NCBI GenBank assembly: GCA_958298945.1
Contig: OY282608.1
Coordinates: forward strand, 61,294,951 to 61,358,950
Direction of reading: 5' to 3'
Length of the DNA: 64,000 nt
From: Atherix ibis
Lineage: Eukaryota > Arthropoda > Insecta > Diptera > Athericidae
Positions within the stretch are counted from its first letter, which is position 1. Every line of letters begins with the position of its first letter. This document shows positions 1-14,599 of the stretch, in pieces. A program made the position numbers and the translations under genes. Under the pieces are notes generated by a model, which did no database searches, was not told the DNA's origin, and was given only the letters and a program-made list of their open reading frames with translations.

Positions 1-3000
1 CCAACAAGCCAACAAACCAATAAACCAACAAACCAAGTAACCAAAAAGCCAACAAACTAACAAACCAACAAGCCAACAAGCCAACAAGCCAACAAACCAA
101 CAAACCAACAAAGCAACAAACCAACAAACCAACAAACCAACAAACCAACAAGCCAACAAGCCAACAAACCAACAAACCAACAAGCCAACAAGCGAACAAA
201 CCAACAAACCAACAAACCAACAAGCCAACAACCAACAAACCAACAAACCAAAAAACGAACAAACCAACAAGCCAACAAACCACAAACTTAGTAACCAACA
301 AGCCAACAAACCAACAAACCAACAAACCAACAAACCAACAAACCAACAAGCCAACAAACCAACAAACCAACAAACCAACAAACCAACAAACCAACAAACC
401 AACAAACCAACAAACAAATAAACCAACAAATCAACAAACCAACAAACCAACAAGCCAACAAGCCAACAAACCAATAAACCAACAAAACCAACAAGCCAAC
501 AAACCAACAAACCAACAAACCAACAAACCAACAAGCCAACAAACCAACAAACAAATAAACCAACAAACCAAAAAACCAATAAACCAACAAACCAACAAAC
601 CAACAAACCAAAAAACCAACAAACCAACAAACCAACAAACCAACAAACCAACAAGCCAACAAACCAACAAACCAACAAACCAACAAACCAAGTAACCAAA
701 AAGCCAACAAACTAACAAACCAACAAGCCAACAAGCCAACAAACCAACAAGCCAACAAACCAACAAACCAACAAAGCAACAAGCCAACAAGCCAACAAAC
801 CAACAAACCAACAAGCCAACAAACCAACAAACCAACAAGCCAACAAGCCAACAAGCCAACAAACCAACAAACAAGCCAACAAGCCAACAAGCCAACAAAC
901 CAACAAACCAACAAGCCAACAAACCAACAAACAAATAAACCAACAAACCAACAAACCAACAAACCAACAAACCAACAAGCCAAAAAGCCAACAAACCAAC
1001 AAACCAACAAACCAACAAGCCAACAAACCAACAAACCAACAAACCAACAAACCAACAAGCCAACAAACCAACAAACAAATAAACCAACAAACCAAAAAAC
1101 CAACAAACCAACAAACCAACAAACCAACAAACCAACAAGCCAACAAGCCAACAAGCCAACAAGCCAACAAGCCAACAACCCAACAAGCCAACAAACCAAC
1201 AAACCAACAAACCAACAAACAAATAAACCAACAAACCAACAAACCAACAAACCAACAAACCAACAAACCAACAAACCAACAAACCAACAAACCAACAAAC
1301 TAACAAACAAATAAACCAACAAACCAACAAACGAACAAACCAACAAACCAACAAACCAACAAACCAACAAGCCAACAAGCCAACAAACCAACAAACCAAC
1401 AAACCAACAAGCCAACAAACCAACAAGCCAACAAACCAACAAACCAAGTAACCAAAAAGCCAACAAACTAACAAACCAACAAGCAAACAAGCCAACAAAC
1501 CAACAAACCAACAAAGCAACAAGCCAACAAGCCAACAAACCAACAAGCCAACAAACCAACAAACTAACAAACCAACAAACCAAGTAACCAAAAAGCCAAC
1601 AAGCCAACAAGCCAACAAACCAACAAAACAACAAACCAACAAGCCAACAAACCAACAAAGCAACAAACTAACAAACCAACAAGCCAACAAGCCAACAAAC
1701 CAACAAACTAACAAACCAAAAAGCCAACAAACCAACAAACCAACAAGCCAACAAGTCAACAAACCAACAAACAAACAAACCATCAAGCCAACAAGCCAAC
1801 AAACCAACAAACCAACAAGCCAACAAACCAACAAACCAACAAGCCAACAAGCCAACAAACCAACAAACCAACAAGCCAACAAGCCAACAAACCAACAAAC
1901 CAACAAGCCAACAAACCAACAAACAAATAAACCAACAAACGAACAAACCAACAAGCCAACAAGCCAAAAAACCTACAAACCAACAAACCAACAAGCCAAC
2001 AAACCAACAAACCAACAAACCAACTAACCAACAAACCAACAAACCAACAAACCAACAAACCAACAAGCCAACAAGCCAACAAACTAACAAACCAACAAAC
2101 CAACAAGCCAACAAACCAACAAACCAACAAACCAACAAGCCAACAAGCCAACAAACCAACAAACCAACAAACCAACAAGCCAACAAACCAACAAACCATC
2201 AAACCAACATGCCAACAGACCAACAAACTAAGTAACCAACAAGCCAACAAACCAACAAACCAACAAACCAACAAGCCAACAAACCAACAAACCAACAAGC
2301 CAACAAACCAACAAACCAACAAGCCAACAAGCGAACAAATCAACAAACCAACAAACCAACAAACCAACAAACCAACAAACCAACAAACCAACAAACCAAC
2401 AAGCCAACAAACCAACAAGCCAACAAACCAACAAACCAACAAGCCAACAAGCCAACAAACCAACAAACCAACAAGCCAACAAGCCAACAAACCAACAAAC
2501 CAACAAGCCAACAAACCAATAAACAAATAAACCAACAAAACAACAAACCAACAAGCCAACAAGCCAACAAACCAACAAACCAACAAACCAACAAGCCAAC
2601 AAACCAACAAACCAACAAACCAACAAACCAACAAACCAACAAAACAACAAGCCAACAAGCCAACAAACCAACAAACCAACAAGCCAACAAGCCAACAAAC
2701 CAACAAACAAATAAACCAACAAACTAACAAACCAACAAACCAACAAACCAACAAACCAACAAGCCAACAAGCTAACAAACCAACAAACTAACAAACCAAC
2801 AAACGAACTAACCAACAAACCAACAACCCAACAAGCCAACAAACCAACAAACCAACAAACCAACAAACCAACAAACCAACAAGCCAACAAGCCAACAAAC
2901 CAACAAACCAACAAGTCAACAAACCAACAAACCAACAAACCAACAAACGAACAAGCCAACAAACCAACAAACCAACAAACTAACAAACCAACAAACCAAC

Positions 3001-3353
3001 AAACCAACAAACCAACAAACCAACAAACCAAGTAAGCAACAAGCCAACAAACCAACAAGCCCAACAAACCAACAAGCCAACAAGCCAACAAACCAACAAA
3101 CCAACAAAGCAACAAACCAAAAAACCAACAAACCAAAAAACCAACAAACCAACAAACCAACAAACGGACAAAGCAACAAGCCAACAAGCTAACAAACCAA
3201 CAAACCAAAAAGCCAACAAACCAACAAACCAACAAGCCAACAAGCCAACAAACCAACAAACCAACAAACATAAAAGCCAACAAACCAACAAACTAACAAA
3301 CCAACAAGCCAACAAACCAACAAGCCAACAAACCAACAAACCAACAAACCAAG
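1..3353. repeat. Region I, copy A of a unit of about 3.2 kb
   Basis: The order of variant octamers here recurs about 3.2 kb downstream. Landmarks that pair include AAGCGAAC near 190 with the same near 3,394 (offset 3,204), the 7-mer context CCACAAACTTAG at 280 and 3,484 (3,204), CGAACTAACC at 2,804 and 6,000 (3,196), and CATAAAAGCC near 3,269 and 6,417 (3,148). The changing offset records small insertions and deletions of whole octamers, about 48 bp in total between 2,810 and 3,180. The window starts inside the array, so the true left edge is unknown. Confidence 0.85.
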
Positions 3354-6300
3354 TAACCAAAAAGCCAACAAACTAACAAACCAACAAGCCAACAAGCGAA
3401 CAAACCAACAAACCAACAAACCAACAAGCCAACAACCAACAAACCAACAAACCAAAAAACGAACAAACCAACAAGCCAACAAACCACAAACTTAGTAACC
3501 AACAAGCCAACAGACCAACAAACCAACAAACCAACAAACCAACAAACCAACAAGCCAACAAACCAACAAACCAACAAACCAACAAACCAACAAACCAACA
3601 AACCAACAAACCAACAAACAAATAAACCAACAAATCAACAAACCAACAAACCAACAAGCCAACAAGCCAACAAACCAATAAACCAACAAAACAAACAAGC
3701 CAACAAACCAACAAACCAACAAACCAACAAACCAACAAACCAACAAGCCAACAAACCAACAAACAAATAAACCAACAAACAAAAAAACCAACAAACCAAC
3801 AAACCAACAAACCAACAAACCAAAAAACCAACAAACCAACAAACCAACAAACCAACAAACCAACAAGCCAACAAACCAACAAGCCAACAAACCAACAAAC
3901 CAAGTAACCAAAAAGCCAACAAACTAACAAACCAACAAGCCAACAAGCCAACAAACCAACAAGCCAACAAACCAACAAACCAACAAAGCAACAAGCCAAC
4001 AAGCCAACAAACCAACAAACCAACAAGCCAACAAACCAACAAACCAACAAGCCAACAAGCCAACAAGCCAACAAACCAACAAACAAGCCAACAAGCCAAC
4101 AAGCCAACAAACCAACAAACCAACAAGCCAACAAACCAACAAACAAATAAACCAACAAACCAACAAACCAACAAACCAACAAACCAACAAGCCAACAAGC
4201 CAACAAACCAACAAACCAACAAACCAACAAGCCAACAAACCAACAAACCAACAAACCAACAAACCAACAAGCCAACAAACCAACAAAAAAATAAACCAAC
4301 AAACCAAAAAACCAACAAACCAACAAACCAACAAACCAACAAACCAACAAACCAACAAACCAACAAGCCAACAAGCCAACAAGCCAACAACCCAACAAGC
4401 CAACAAACCAACAAACCAACAAACCAACAAACAAATAAACCAACAAACCAACAAACCAACAAACCAACAAACCAACAAACCAACAAACCAACAAACTAAC
4501 AAACAAATAAACCAACAAACCAACAAACGAACAAACCAACAAACCAACAAACCAACAAACCAACAAGCCAACAAGCCAACAAACCAACAAACCAACAAAC
4601 CAACAAACCAACAAGCCAACAAACCAACAAGCCAACAAACCAACAAACCAAGTAACCAAAAAGCCAACAAACTAACAAACCAACAAGCAAACAAGCCAAC
4701 AAACCAACAAACCAACAAAGCAACAAGCCAACAAGCCAACAAACCAACAAGCCAACAAACCAACAAACTAACAAACCAACAAACCAAGTAACCAAAAAGC
4801 CAACAAGCCAACAAACCAACAAAACAACAAACCAACAAGCCAACAAACCAACAAAGCAACAAACCAACAAACCAACAAGCCAACAAGCCAACAAACCAAC
4901 AAACTAACAAACCAACAAGCCAACAAACCAACAAACCAACAAGCCAACAAGTCAACAAACCAACAAACCAACAAACCATCAAGCCAACAAGCCAACAAAC
5001 CAACAAACCAACAAGCCAACAAACCAACAAACCAACAAGCCAACAAGCCAACAAACCAACAAACCAACAAGCCAACAAGCCAACAAACCAACAAACCAAC
5101 AAGCCAACAAACCAACAAACAAATAAACCAACAAACGAACAAACCAACAAGCCAACAAGCCAAAAAACCTACAAACCAACAAACCAACAAACCAACAAGC
5201 CAACAAACCAACAAACCAACAAACCAACAAACCAACAAACCAACAAACCAACAAACCAACAAGCCAACAAGCCAAAAAACTAACAAACCAACAAACCAAC
5301 AAGCCAAGAAACCAACAAACCAACAAACCAACAAGCCAACAAGCCAACAAACCAACAAACCAACAAACCAACAAGCCAACAAACCAACAAACCATCAAAC
5401 CAACATGCCAACAAACCAACAAACTAAGTAACCAACAAGCCAACAAACCAACAAACCAACAAACCAACAAGCCAACAAACCAACAAACCAACAAGCCAAC
5501 AAACCAATAAACAAACAAACCAACAAGCCAACAAGCGAACAAATCAACAAACCAACAAACCAACAAACCAACAAACCAACAAACCAACAAACCAACAAGC
5601 CAACAAACCAACAAGCCAACAAACCAACAAACCAACAAGCCAACAAGCCAACAAACCAACAAACCAACAAGCCAACAAGCCAACAAACCAACAAACCAAC
5701 AAGCCAACAAACCAATAAACAAATAAACCAACAAACCAACAAACCAACAAGCCAACAAGCCAACAAACCAACAAACCAACAAACCAACAAGCCAACAAAC
5801 CCACAAACCAACAAACCAACAAACCAACAAACCAACAAAACAACAAGCCAACAAGCCAACAAACCAACAAACCAACAAGCCAACAAGCCAACAAACCAAC
5901 AAACAAATAAACCAACAAACTAACAAACCAACAAACCAACAAACCAACAAACCAACAAGCCAACAAGCCAACAAACCAACAAACTAACAAACCAACAAAC
6001 GAACTAACCAACAAACCAACAACCCAACAAGCCAACAAACCAACAAACCAACGAACCAACAAACCAACAAACCAACAAGCCAACAAGCCAACAAACCAAC
6101 AAACCAACAAGTCAACAAACCAACAAACCAACAAACTAACAAACCAACAAACCAACAAACCAACAAACCAACAAACCAAGTAAGCAACAAGCCAACAAAC
6201 CAACAAGCCCAACAAACCAACAAGCCAACAAGCCAACAAACCAACAAACCAACAAAGCAACAAACCAAAAAACCAACAAACCAAAAAACCAACAAACCAA

Positions 6301-6545
6301 CAAACCAACAAACGGACAAAGCAACAAGCCAACAAGCTAACAAACCAACAATCCAACAAGCCAACAAACCAACAAACCAACAAGCCAACAAGCCAACAAA
6401 CCAACAAACCAACAAACATAAAAGCCAACAAACCAACAAACCAACAAACCAACAAACCAACAAGCCAACAAACCAACAAGCCAACAAACCAACAAACCAA
6501 CAAACCAAGTAACCAAAAAGCCAACAAACTAACAAACCAACAAGC
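3354..6545. repeat. Region I, copy B of the unit of about 3.2 kb
   Basis: This is the second tandem copy of the preceding block. It follows the same sequence of variant units, but lacks about 112 bp near its left end compared with copy A (the AAGTAACC to AAGCGAAC distance is shorter) and about 48 bp near 6,050-6,130. The match continues to about 6,545. There the AAGTAACC, AAAAAGCC and AACAAACT run is followed by a different order of units and the array changes family. Confidence 0.85.
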
Positions 6546-7049
6546 CAACAAACTAAGTAACCAACAAACCAACAAACCATCAAACGAACAAAGCAACAAA
6601 CCAACAAGCCAACAAATCAACCAGCCAATATACCAACAAACCAACAAACCAACATGCCAACAAACCAACAAGCTAAGTAACCAACAAGCCAACAAACCAA
6701 CAAACCAATATGCCAACAAACCAACAAACTAAGTAACCAACAAGCTAACAAACCAACAAACCAACAAGCCAACAAACCAACAAACCAACAAACCAACAAA
6801 CCAACAAGCCAACAAACCAACAAGCCAACAAACCAACAAACCAACAAGCCAACAAGCCAACAAACCAACAAACCAACAAGCCAACAAGCCAACAAACCAA
6901 CAAACCAACAAGCCAACAAACCAACAAGCCAACAATCCAACAAACCAACAAACCAACAAAGCAACAAGCCAACAAACCAACAAGCCAACAAACCAACAAA
7001 CCAACAAACCAAGTAGCCAAAAAGCCAACAAACTAACAAACCAACAAGC

Positions 7050-8900
7050 CAACAAGCCAACAAGCCAACAAACCAACAAACCAACAAGCCAACAAACTAA
7101 GTAACCAACAAGCCAACAAACCAACAAACTAACAAACCAACAAAGCAACAAACCAACAAACCAACAAACCAACAAACCAACAAGCCAACAAGCCAACAAA
7201 CCAACAAACCAACAAGCCAACAAGCCAACAAACCAACAAACCAACAAGCCAACAATCAACAAACCAACAAACCAAAAAACCAACAAACCAACAAGCCAAC
7301 AAACTAAGTAACCAACAAGCCAACAAACCAACAAACCAACAAGCCAACAAACCAACAAACCAACAAACCAACAAGCCAACAAACCAACAAACCAACAAGC
7401 CAACAAGCCAACAAACCAACAAACCAACAAGCCAACAAACCAACAAACCAACAAACCAACAAGCCAACAATCCAACAAACCAACAAATCAACAAATCAAG
7501 TAACCAAAAAGCCCACAAACTAACAAACCAACAAGCCAACAAACCAAAAAGCCAACAAACCAACAAACCAACAAAGCAACAAGCCAACAAGCCAACAAAC
7601 CAACAAACCAACAAGCCAACAAGCCAACAAACCAACAAACAAATAAACCAACAAACTAACAAACCAACAAACCAACAAACCAACAAACCAAAAAACCAAC
7701 AAACCAACAAGCCAACAAGCCAACAAACCAACAAACTAACAAACCAACAAACGAATTAACCAACAAACCAACAACCCAACAAACCAACAAACCAACAAAC
7801 CAACAAACCAACAAACCAACAAACTAACAAGCCAACAAGCCAACAAACCAACAAACCAACAAACCAACAAACCAACAAACGAACAAGCCAACAAACCAAC
7901 AAGCCAACAAACCAACAAACCAACAAACCAAGTAACCAACAAGCCAACAAACCAACAAGCCAACAAACCAACAAGCCAACAAGCCAACAAACCAACAAAC
8001 CAACAAAGCAACAAACCAAAAAACCAACAAACCAAAAAACCAACAAACCAATAAACCACCAAACGGACAAAGCAACAAGCCAACAAGCCAACAAACCAAC
8101 AAACCAACAAGCCAACAAACCAACAAACCAACAAGCCAACAAGCCAACAAACCAACAAACCAACAAATCAACAAGCCAACAAACCAACAAACCAACAAAC
8201 CAACAAGCCAACAAACCAACAAGCCAACAAACCAACAAACCAACAAACCAAGTAACCAAAAAGCCAACAAACTAACAAACCAACAAGCCAACAAACCAAG
8301 AAACCAACAAGCCAACAAGCCAACAAACCAACAAACCAACAAGCCAACAAACCAACAAGCCAACAAACCAACAAACCAACAAACTAAGTAACCAACAAAC
8401 CAACAAACCATCAAACGAACAAAGCAACAAACCAACAAGCCAACAAATCAACCAGCCAATATACCAACAAACCAACAAACCAACATGCCAACAAACCAAC
8501 AAACTAAGTAACCAACAAGCCAACAAACCAACAAACCAACAAACCAATATGCCAACAAACCAACAAACTAAGTAAGCAACAAGCCAACAAACCAACAAAC
8601 CAACAAGCCAACAAACCGACAAACCAACAAACCAACAAACCAACAAGCCAACAAACCAACAAGCCAACAAACCAACAAACCAACAAGCCAACAAGCCAAC
8701 AAACCAACAAACCAACAAGCCAACAAGCCAACAAACCAACAAACCAACAAGCCAACAAACCAACAAACCAACAAACCAACAAGTAAACAATCCAACAAAC
8801 CAACAAACCAACAAAGCAACAAGCCAACAAACCAAAAAGCCAACAAACCAACAAACCAACAAACCAAGTAACCAAAAAGCCAACAAACTAACAAACCAAC
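7050..8900. repeat. Region II segment, first copy of the block carrying AAGTAAACAATCC
   Basis: The succession of variants here, ending in the AATATACC landmark and the marker AAGTAAACAATCC near 8,782, recurs at an offset of about 2,620-2,630. Examples are ACCATCAAACG at 8,407 and 11,030, and AAGTAAAC near 8,782 and 11,413. Related copies lie near 19,760 and 26,590. Boundaries are approximate. Confidence 0.65.
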
Positions 8901-9450
8901 AAGCCCACAAACCAACAAACCAACAAGCCAACAAACCAACAAACCAACAAGCCAACAAACCAACAAACCAACAAACCAACAAACTAAGTAACCAACAAAC
9001 CAACAAACCATCAAACGAACAAAGCAACAAACAGACAAGCCAACAAATCAACCAGCCAATATACCAACAAACCAACAAACCAACATGCCAACAAACCAAC
9101 AAACTAAGTAACCAACAAGCCAACAAACCAACAAACCAATATGCCAACAAACCAACAAACTAAGTAACCAACAAGCCAACAAACCAACAAACCAACAAGC
9201 CAACAAACCAACAAACCAACAAACCAACAAACCAACAAGCCAACAAACCAACAAGCCAACAAACCAACAAACCAACAAGCCAACAAGCCAACAAACCAAC
9301 AAACCAACAAGCCAACAAGCCAACAAGCCAACAAACCAACAAACCAACAAGCCAACAAACCAACAAGCCAACAATTCAACAAACCAACAAACCAACAAAG
9401 CAACAAGCCAACAAACCAACAAGCCAACAAACCAACAAACCAACAAACCA
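8250..9450. repeat. Local tandem duplication with period of about 600 bp
   Basis: The run from AACTAAGTAACC through ACCATCAAACG to AATATACC is repeated at exactly 600 bp (8,458 and 9,058). To the left, the AAGTAACC and AAAAAGCC marker pairs at 616 bp (8,250 and 8,866); to the right, the offset becomes about 592. All steps are multiples of 8, consistent with gain and loss of whole octamers. Copy 2 carries the private change AACAGAC near 9,030. Confidence 0.75.
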
Positions 9451-9670
9451 AGTAGCCAAAAAGCCAACAAACTAACAAACCAACAAGCCAACAAGCCAAC
9501 AAGCCAACAAACCAACAAACCAACAAAGCAACAAAGCAACAAATCAACAAACCAACAAACCAACAAACCAACAAGCCAACAAGCCAACAAACCAACAAAC
9601 CAACAAGCCAACAATCAACAAACCAACAAACCAAAAAACCAACAAACCAACAAGCCAACAAACCAACAAA

Positions 9671-11540
9671 CTAAGTAACCAACAAGCCAACAAACCAACA
9701 AACCAACAAGCCAACAAACCAACAAACCAACAAACCAACAAGCCAACAAATCAACAAACCAACAAACCAACAAGCCAACAAACCAACAAACCAACAAACC
9801 AACAAACCAACAAACCAACAAACAAATAAACCAACAAACCAACAAACCAACAAGCCAACAAGCCAACAAACCAATAAACCAACAAACCAACAAGCCAACA
9901 AACCAACAAACCAACAAACCAACAAACCAACAAGCAACCAAACCAACAAGCCAACAAACCAACAAACCAACAAGCCAACAAGCCAACAAACCAACAAACC
10001 AACAAGCCAACAAGCCAACAAACCAACAAACCAACAAGCCAACAAACCAACAAACCAACAAACCAACAAGCCAACAATCCAACAAACCAACAAACCAACA
10101 AACCAAGTAACCAAAAAGCCAACAAACTAACAAACCAACAAGCCAACAAACCAAAAAGCCAACAAAACAACAAACCAACAAAGCAACAAGCCAACAAGCC
10201 AACAAACCAACAAACCAACAAGCCAACAAGCCAACAAACCAACAAACAAATAAACCAACAAACTAACAAACCAACAAACCAACAAACCAACAAACCAACA
10301 AACCAAAAAACCAACAAACCAACAAGCCAACAAGCCAACAAACCAACAAACTAACAAACCAACAAACGAATTAACCAACAAACCAACAACCCAACAACCC
10401 AACAAACCAACAAACCAATAAACCAACAAACCAATAAACCAACAAACCAACAAACCAACAAGCCAACAAGCCAACAAACCAACAAACCAACAAACCAACA
10501 AACCAACAAACCAACAAACCAACAAACCAACAAGCCAACAAAGCAACAAACCCACAAACCAAGTAACCAACAAGCCAACAAACCAACAAGCCAACAAACC
10601 AACAAGCCAACAAGCCAACAAACCAACAAACCAACAAAGCAACAAACCAAAAAACCAAGAAACCAAAAAACCAACAAACCAATAAACCACCAAACGGACA
10701 AAGCAACAAGCCAACAAGCCAACAAACCAACAAACCAACAAGCCAACAAACCAACAAACCAACAAGCCAACAAGCCAACAAACCAACAAATCAACAAGCC
10801 AACAAACCAACAAACCAACAAACCAACAAGCCAACAAACCAACAAGCCAACAAACCAACAAACCAACAAACCAAGTAACCAAAAAGCCAACAAACTAACA
10901 AACCAACAAGCCAACAAACCAAGAAACCAACAAGCCAACAAGCCAACAAACCAACAAACCAACAAGCCAACAAACCAACAAGCCAACAAACCAACAAACC
11001 AACAAACTAAGTAACCAACAAACCAACAAACCATCAAACGAACAAAGCAACAAACCAACAAGCCAACAAATCAACCAGCCAACATACCAACAAACCAACA
11101 AACCAACATGCCAACACACCAACAAACTAAGTAACCAACAAGCCAACAAACTAACAAACCAACAAACCAATATGCCAACAAACCAACAAACTAAGTAAGC
11201 AACAAGCCAACAAACCAACAAACCAACAAGCCAACAAACCAACAAACCAACAAACCAACAAACCAACTAGCCAACAAACCAACAAGCCAACAAACCAACA
11301 AACCAACAAGCCAACAAGCCAACAAGCCAACAAACCAACAAACCAACAAGCCAACAAGCCAACAAACCAACAAACCAACAAGCCAACAAACCAACAAACC
11401 AACAAACCAACAAGTAAACAATCCAACAAACCAACAAACCAACAAAGCAACAAGCCAACAAACCAACAAGCCAACAAACCAACAAACCAACAAGCCAAGT
11501 AACCAAAAAGCCAACAAACTAACAAACCAACAATCCAACA
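9671..11540. repeat. Region II long-range segment, copy 1
   Basis: This block recurs at about +10.09 to +10.11 kb and again about 6.8 kb further on. Paired markers are ACCATCAAACG at 11,030, 21,142 and 27,968, and AAGTAAACAATCC near 11,413, 21,517 and 28,327. Copy 1 is distinguished by AACATACC instead of AATATACC near 11,081, AACCAACTAGCC near 11,260-11,275 and GCCAGCAATC near 11,670. Confidence 0.7.
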
Positions 11541-12099
11541 AGCCAACAAGCCAACAAACCAACAAAGCAACAAAGCAACAAACCAACAAACCAATAAACC
11601 AACAAACCAACAAGCCAACAAGCCAACAAACCAACAAACCAACAAGCCAAGAAGCCAACAAACCAACAAGCCAGCAATCAACAAACCAACACACCAAAAA
11701 ACCAACAAACCAACGAGCCAACAAACCAACAAACTAAGTAACCAACAAGCCAACAAACCAACAAACCAACAAGCCAACAAGCCAACCAACCAACAAACCA
11801 ACAAGCCAACAAACCAACAAGCCTACAAGCCAACAAACCAATAAACCAACAAACCAAGTAACCAAAAAGCCAACAAACCAAAAAACCAACAAACCAATAA
11901 ACCACCAAACGGACAAAGCAACAAGCCAACAAGCCAACAAACCAACAAACCAACAAGCCAACAAACCAACAAACCAACAAACCAACAAACCAACATGCCA
12001 ACAAACTAAGTAACCAACAAGCCAACAAACCAACAAACCAACAAGCCAACAAGCCAACAAACCAACAAACCAACAAACCAACAAACCAACAAACCAAGT

Positions 12100-14480
12100 A
12101 ACCAACAAACCAACAAACCATCAAACGAACAAAGCAGCAAACCAACAAACCAACAAACCAACAAGCCAACAAACCAACAAACAAATAAACCAACAAACCA
12201 ACAAACAAATAAACCAACAAACCAACAAATTAACAAACCAACAAACCAACAAACCAACAAACCAAAAAACCAACAAACCAACAAACCAACAAGCCAACAA
12301 GCCAACAAACCAACAAACCAACAAACCAACAAACCAACAAGCCAACAAACCAACAAACCAACAAGCCAACAAACCAACAAACCAACAAACCAACAAACTA
12401 AGTAACCAAGAAACCAACAAACCATCAAACGAACAAAGCAACAAACCAACAAGCCAACAAATCAACCAGCCAATATACCAACAAACCAACAAACCAACAT
12501 GCCAACAAACCAACAAACTAAGTAACCAACAAGCCAACAAACCAACAAACCAATATGCCAACAAACCCACAAACTAAGTAACCAACAAGCCAACAAACCA
12601 ACAAACCAACAAGCCAACAAACCAACAAACCAACAAACCAACAAACCAACAAGCCAACAAACCTACAAGCCAACAAACCAACAAACCAACAAGCCAACAA
12701 GCCAACAAACCAACAAACCAACAAGCCAACAAGCCAACAAACCAACAAACCAACAAGCCAACAAACCAACAAGCCAACAATCCAACAAACCAACAAACCA
12801 ACAAAGCAACAAGCCAACAAACCAACAAGCCAACAAACCAACCAACCAACAAACCAAGTAGCCAAAAAGCCAACAAACTAACAAGCCAACAAGCCAACAA
12901 GCCAACAAGCCAACAAACCAACAAACCAACAAAGCAACAAAGCAACAAATCAACAAACCAACAAACCAACAAACCAACAAGCCAACAAGCCAACAAACCA
13001 ACAAACCAACAAGCCAACAAGCCAACAAACCAACAAACCAACAAGCCAACAATCAACAAACCAACAAACCAAAAAACCAACAAACCAACAAGCCAACAAA
13101 CCAACAAACTAAGTAACCAACAAGCCAACAAACCAACAAACCAACAAGCCAACAAACCATCAAACCAACAAACCAACAAACCAACAAACCAACAAACCAA
13201 CAAACCAACAAGCCAACAAACCAACAAACCAACAAACCAACAAACCAACAAACCAAGTAGCCAAAAAGCCAACAAACTAACAAACCAACAAGCCAACAAG
13301 CCAACAAGCCAACAAACCAACAAACCAACAAAGCAACAAACTAAGTAACCAACAAGCCAACAAACCAACAAACCAATATGCCAACAAACCAACAAACTAA
13401 GTAACCAACAAGCCAACAAACCAACAAACCAACAAGCCAACAAACCAACAAACCAACAAACCAACAAACCAACAAGCCAACAAACCAACAAGCCAACAAA
13501 CCAACAAACCAACAAGCCAACAAGCCAACAAACCAACAAACCAACAAGCCAACAAGCCAACAAACCAACCAACCAACAAGCCAACAAACCAACTAGCCAA
13601 CAATCCAACAAACCAACAAACCAACAAAGCAACAAGCCAACAAACCAACAAGCCAACAAACCAACAAACCAACAAACCAAGTAGCCAAAAAGCCAACAAA
13701 CTAACAAGCCAACAAGCCAACAAGCCAACAAGCCAACAAACCAACAAACCAACAAAGCAACAAAGCAACAAATCAACAAACCAACAAACCAACAAACCAA
13801 CAAGCCAACAAGCCAACAAACCAACAAACCAACAAGCCAACAAGCCAACAAACCAACAAACCAAGTAGCCAAAAAGCCAACAAACTAACAAACCAACAAG
13901 CCAACAAGCCAACAAGCCAACAAACCAACAAACCAACAAAGCAACAAAGCAACAAATCAACAAACCAACAAACCAACAAACCAACAAGCCAACAAGCCAA
14001 CAAACCAACAAACCAACAAGCCAACAAGCCAACAAACCAACAAACCAACAAGCCAACAAGCCAACAAACCAACAAACCAACAAACCAACAAACCAACAAA
14101 CCAAGTAACCAACAAACCAACAAACCATCAAACGAACAAAGCAGCAAACCAACAAACCAACAAACCAACAAGCCAACAAACCAACAAACAAATAAACCAA
14201 CAAACCAACAAACAAATAAACCAACAAACCAACAAATTAACAAACCAACAAACCAACAAACCAAAAAACCAACAAACCAACAAACCAACAAGCCAACAAG
14301 CCAACAAACCAACAAACCAACAAACCAACAAACCAACAAGCCAACAAACCAACAAACCAACAAGCCAACAAACCAACAAACCAACAAACCAACAAACCAA
14401 CAATTTAAGTAACCAACAAACCAACAAACCATCAAACGAACAAAGCAACAAACCAACAAGCCGACAAATCAACCAGCCAA
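12100..14480. repeat. Region II segment carrying GCAGCAAACC and AACAAATTAAC markers
   Basis: The marker CATCAAACGAACAAAGCAGC and the following AACAAATTAAC recur at 12,120 and 14,127 (offset 2,007, shared with AATATACC at 12,472 and 14,479). They also recur at 17,332 (offset 5,212 from the first) and again near 18,750, 24,630 and 25,596. The block between them, including AAGTAGCC near 12,856, 13,257, 13,680 and 13,864, is a patchwork of shorter duplications. I see no unique sequence. Confidence 0.65.
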
Positions 14481-14599
14481 TATACCAACAAACCAACAAA
14501 CCAAAATGCCAACAAACCAACAAACCAAGAAACCAATAAGCCAACAAGCCAACAAACCAACAAACCAACAAGCCAACAAACCAACAAGCCAACAAACCA

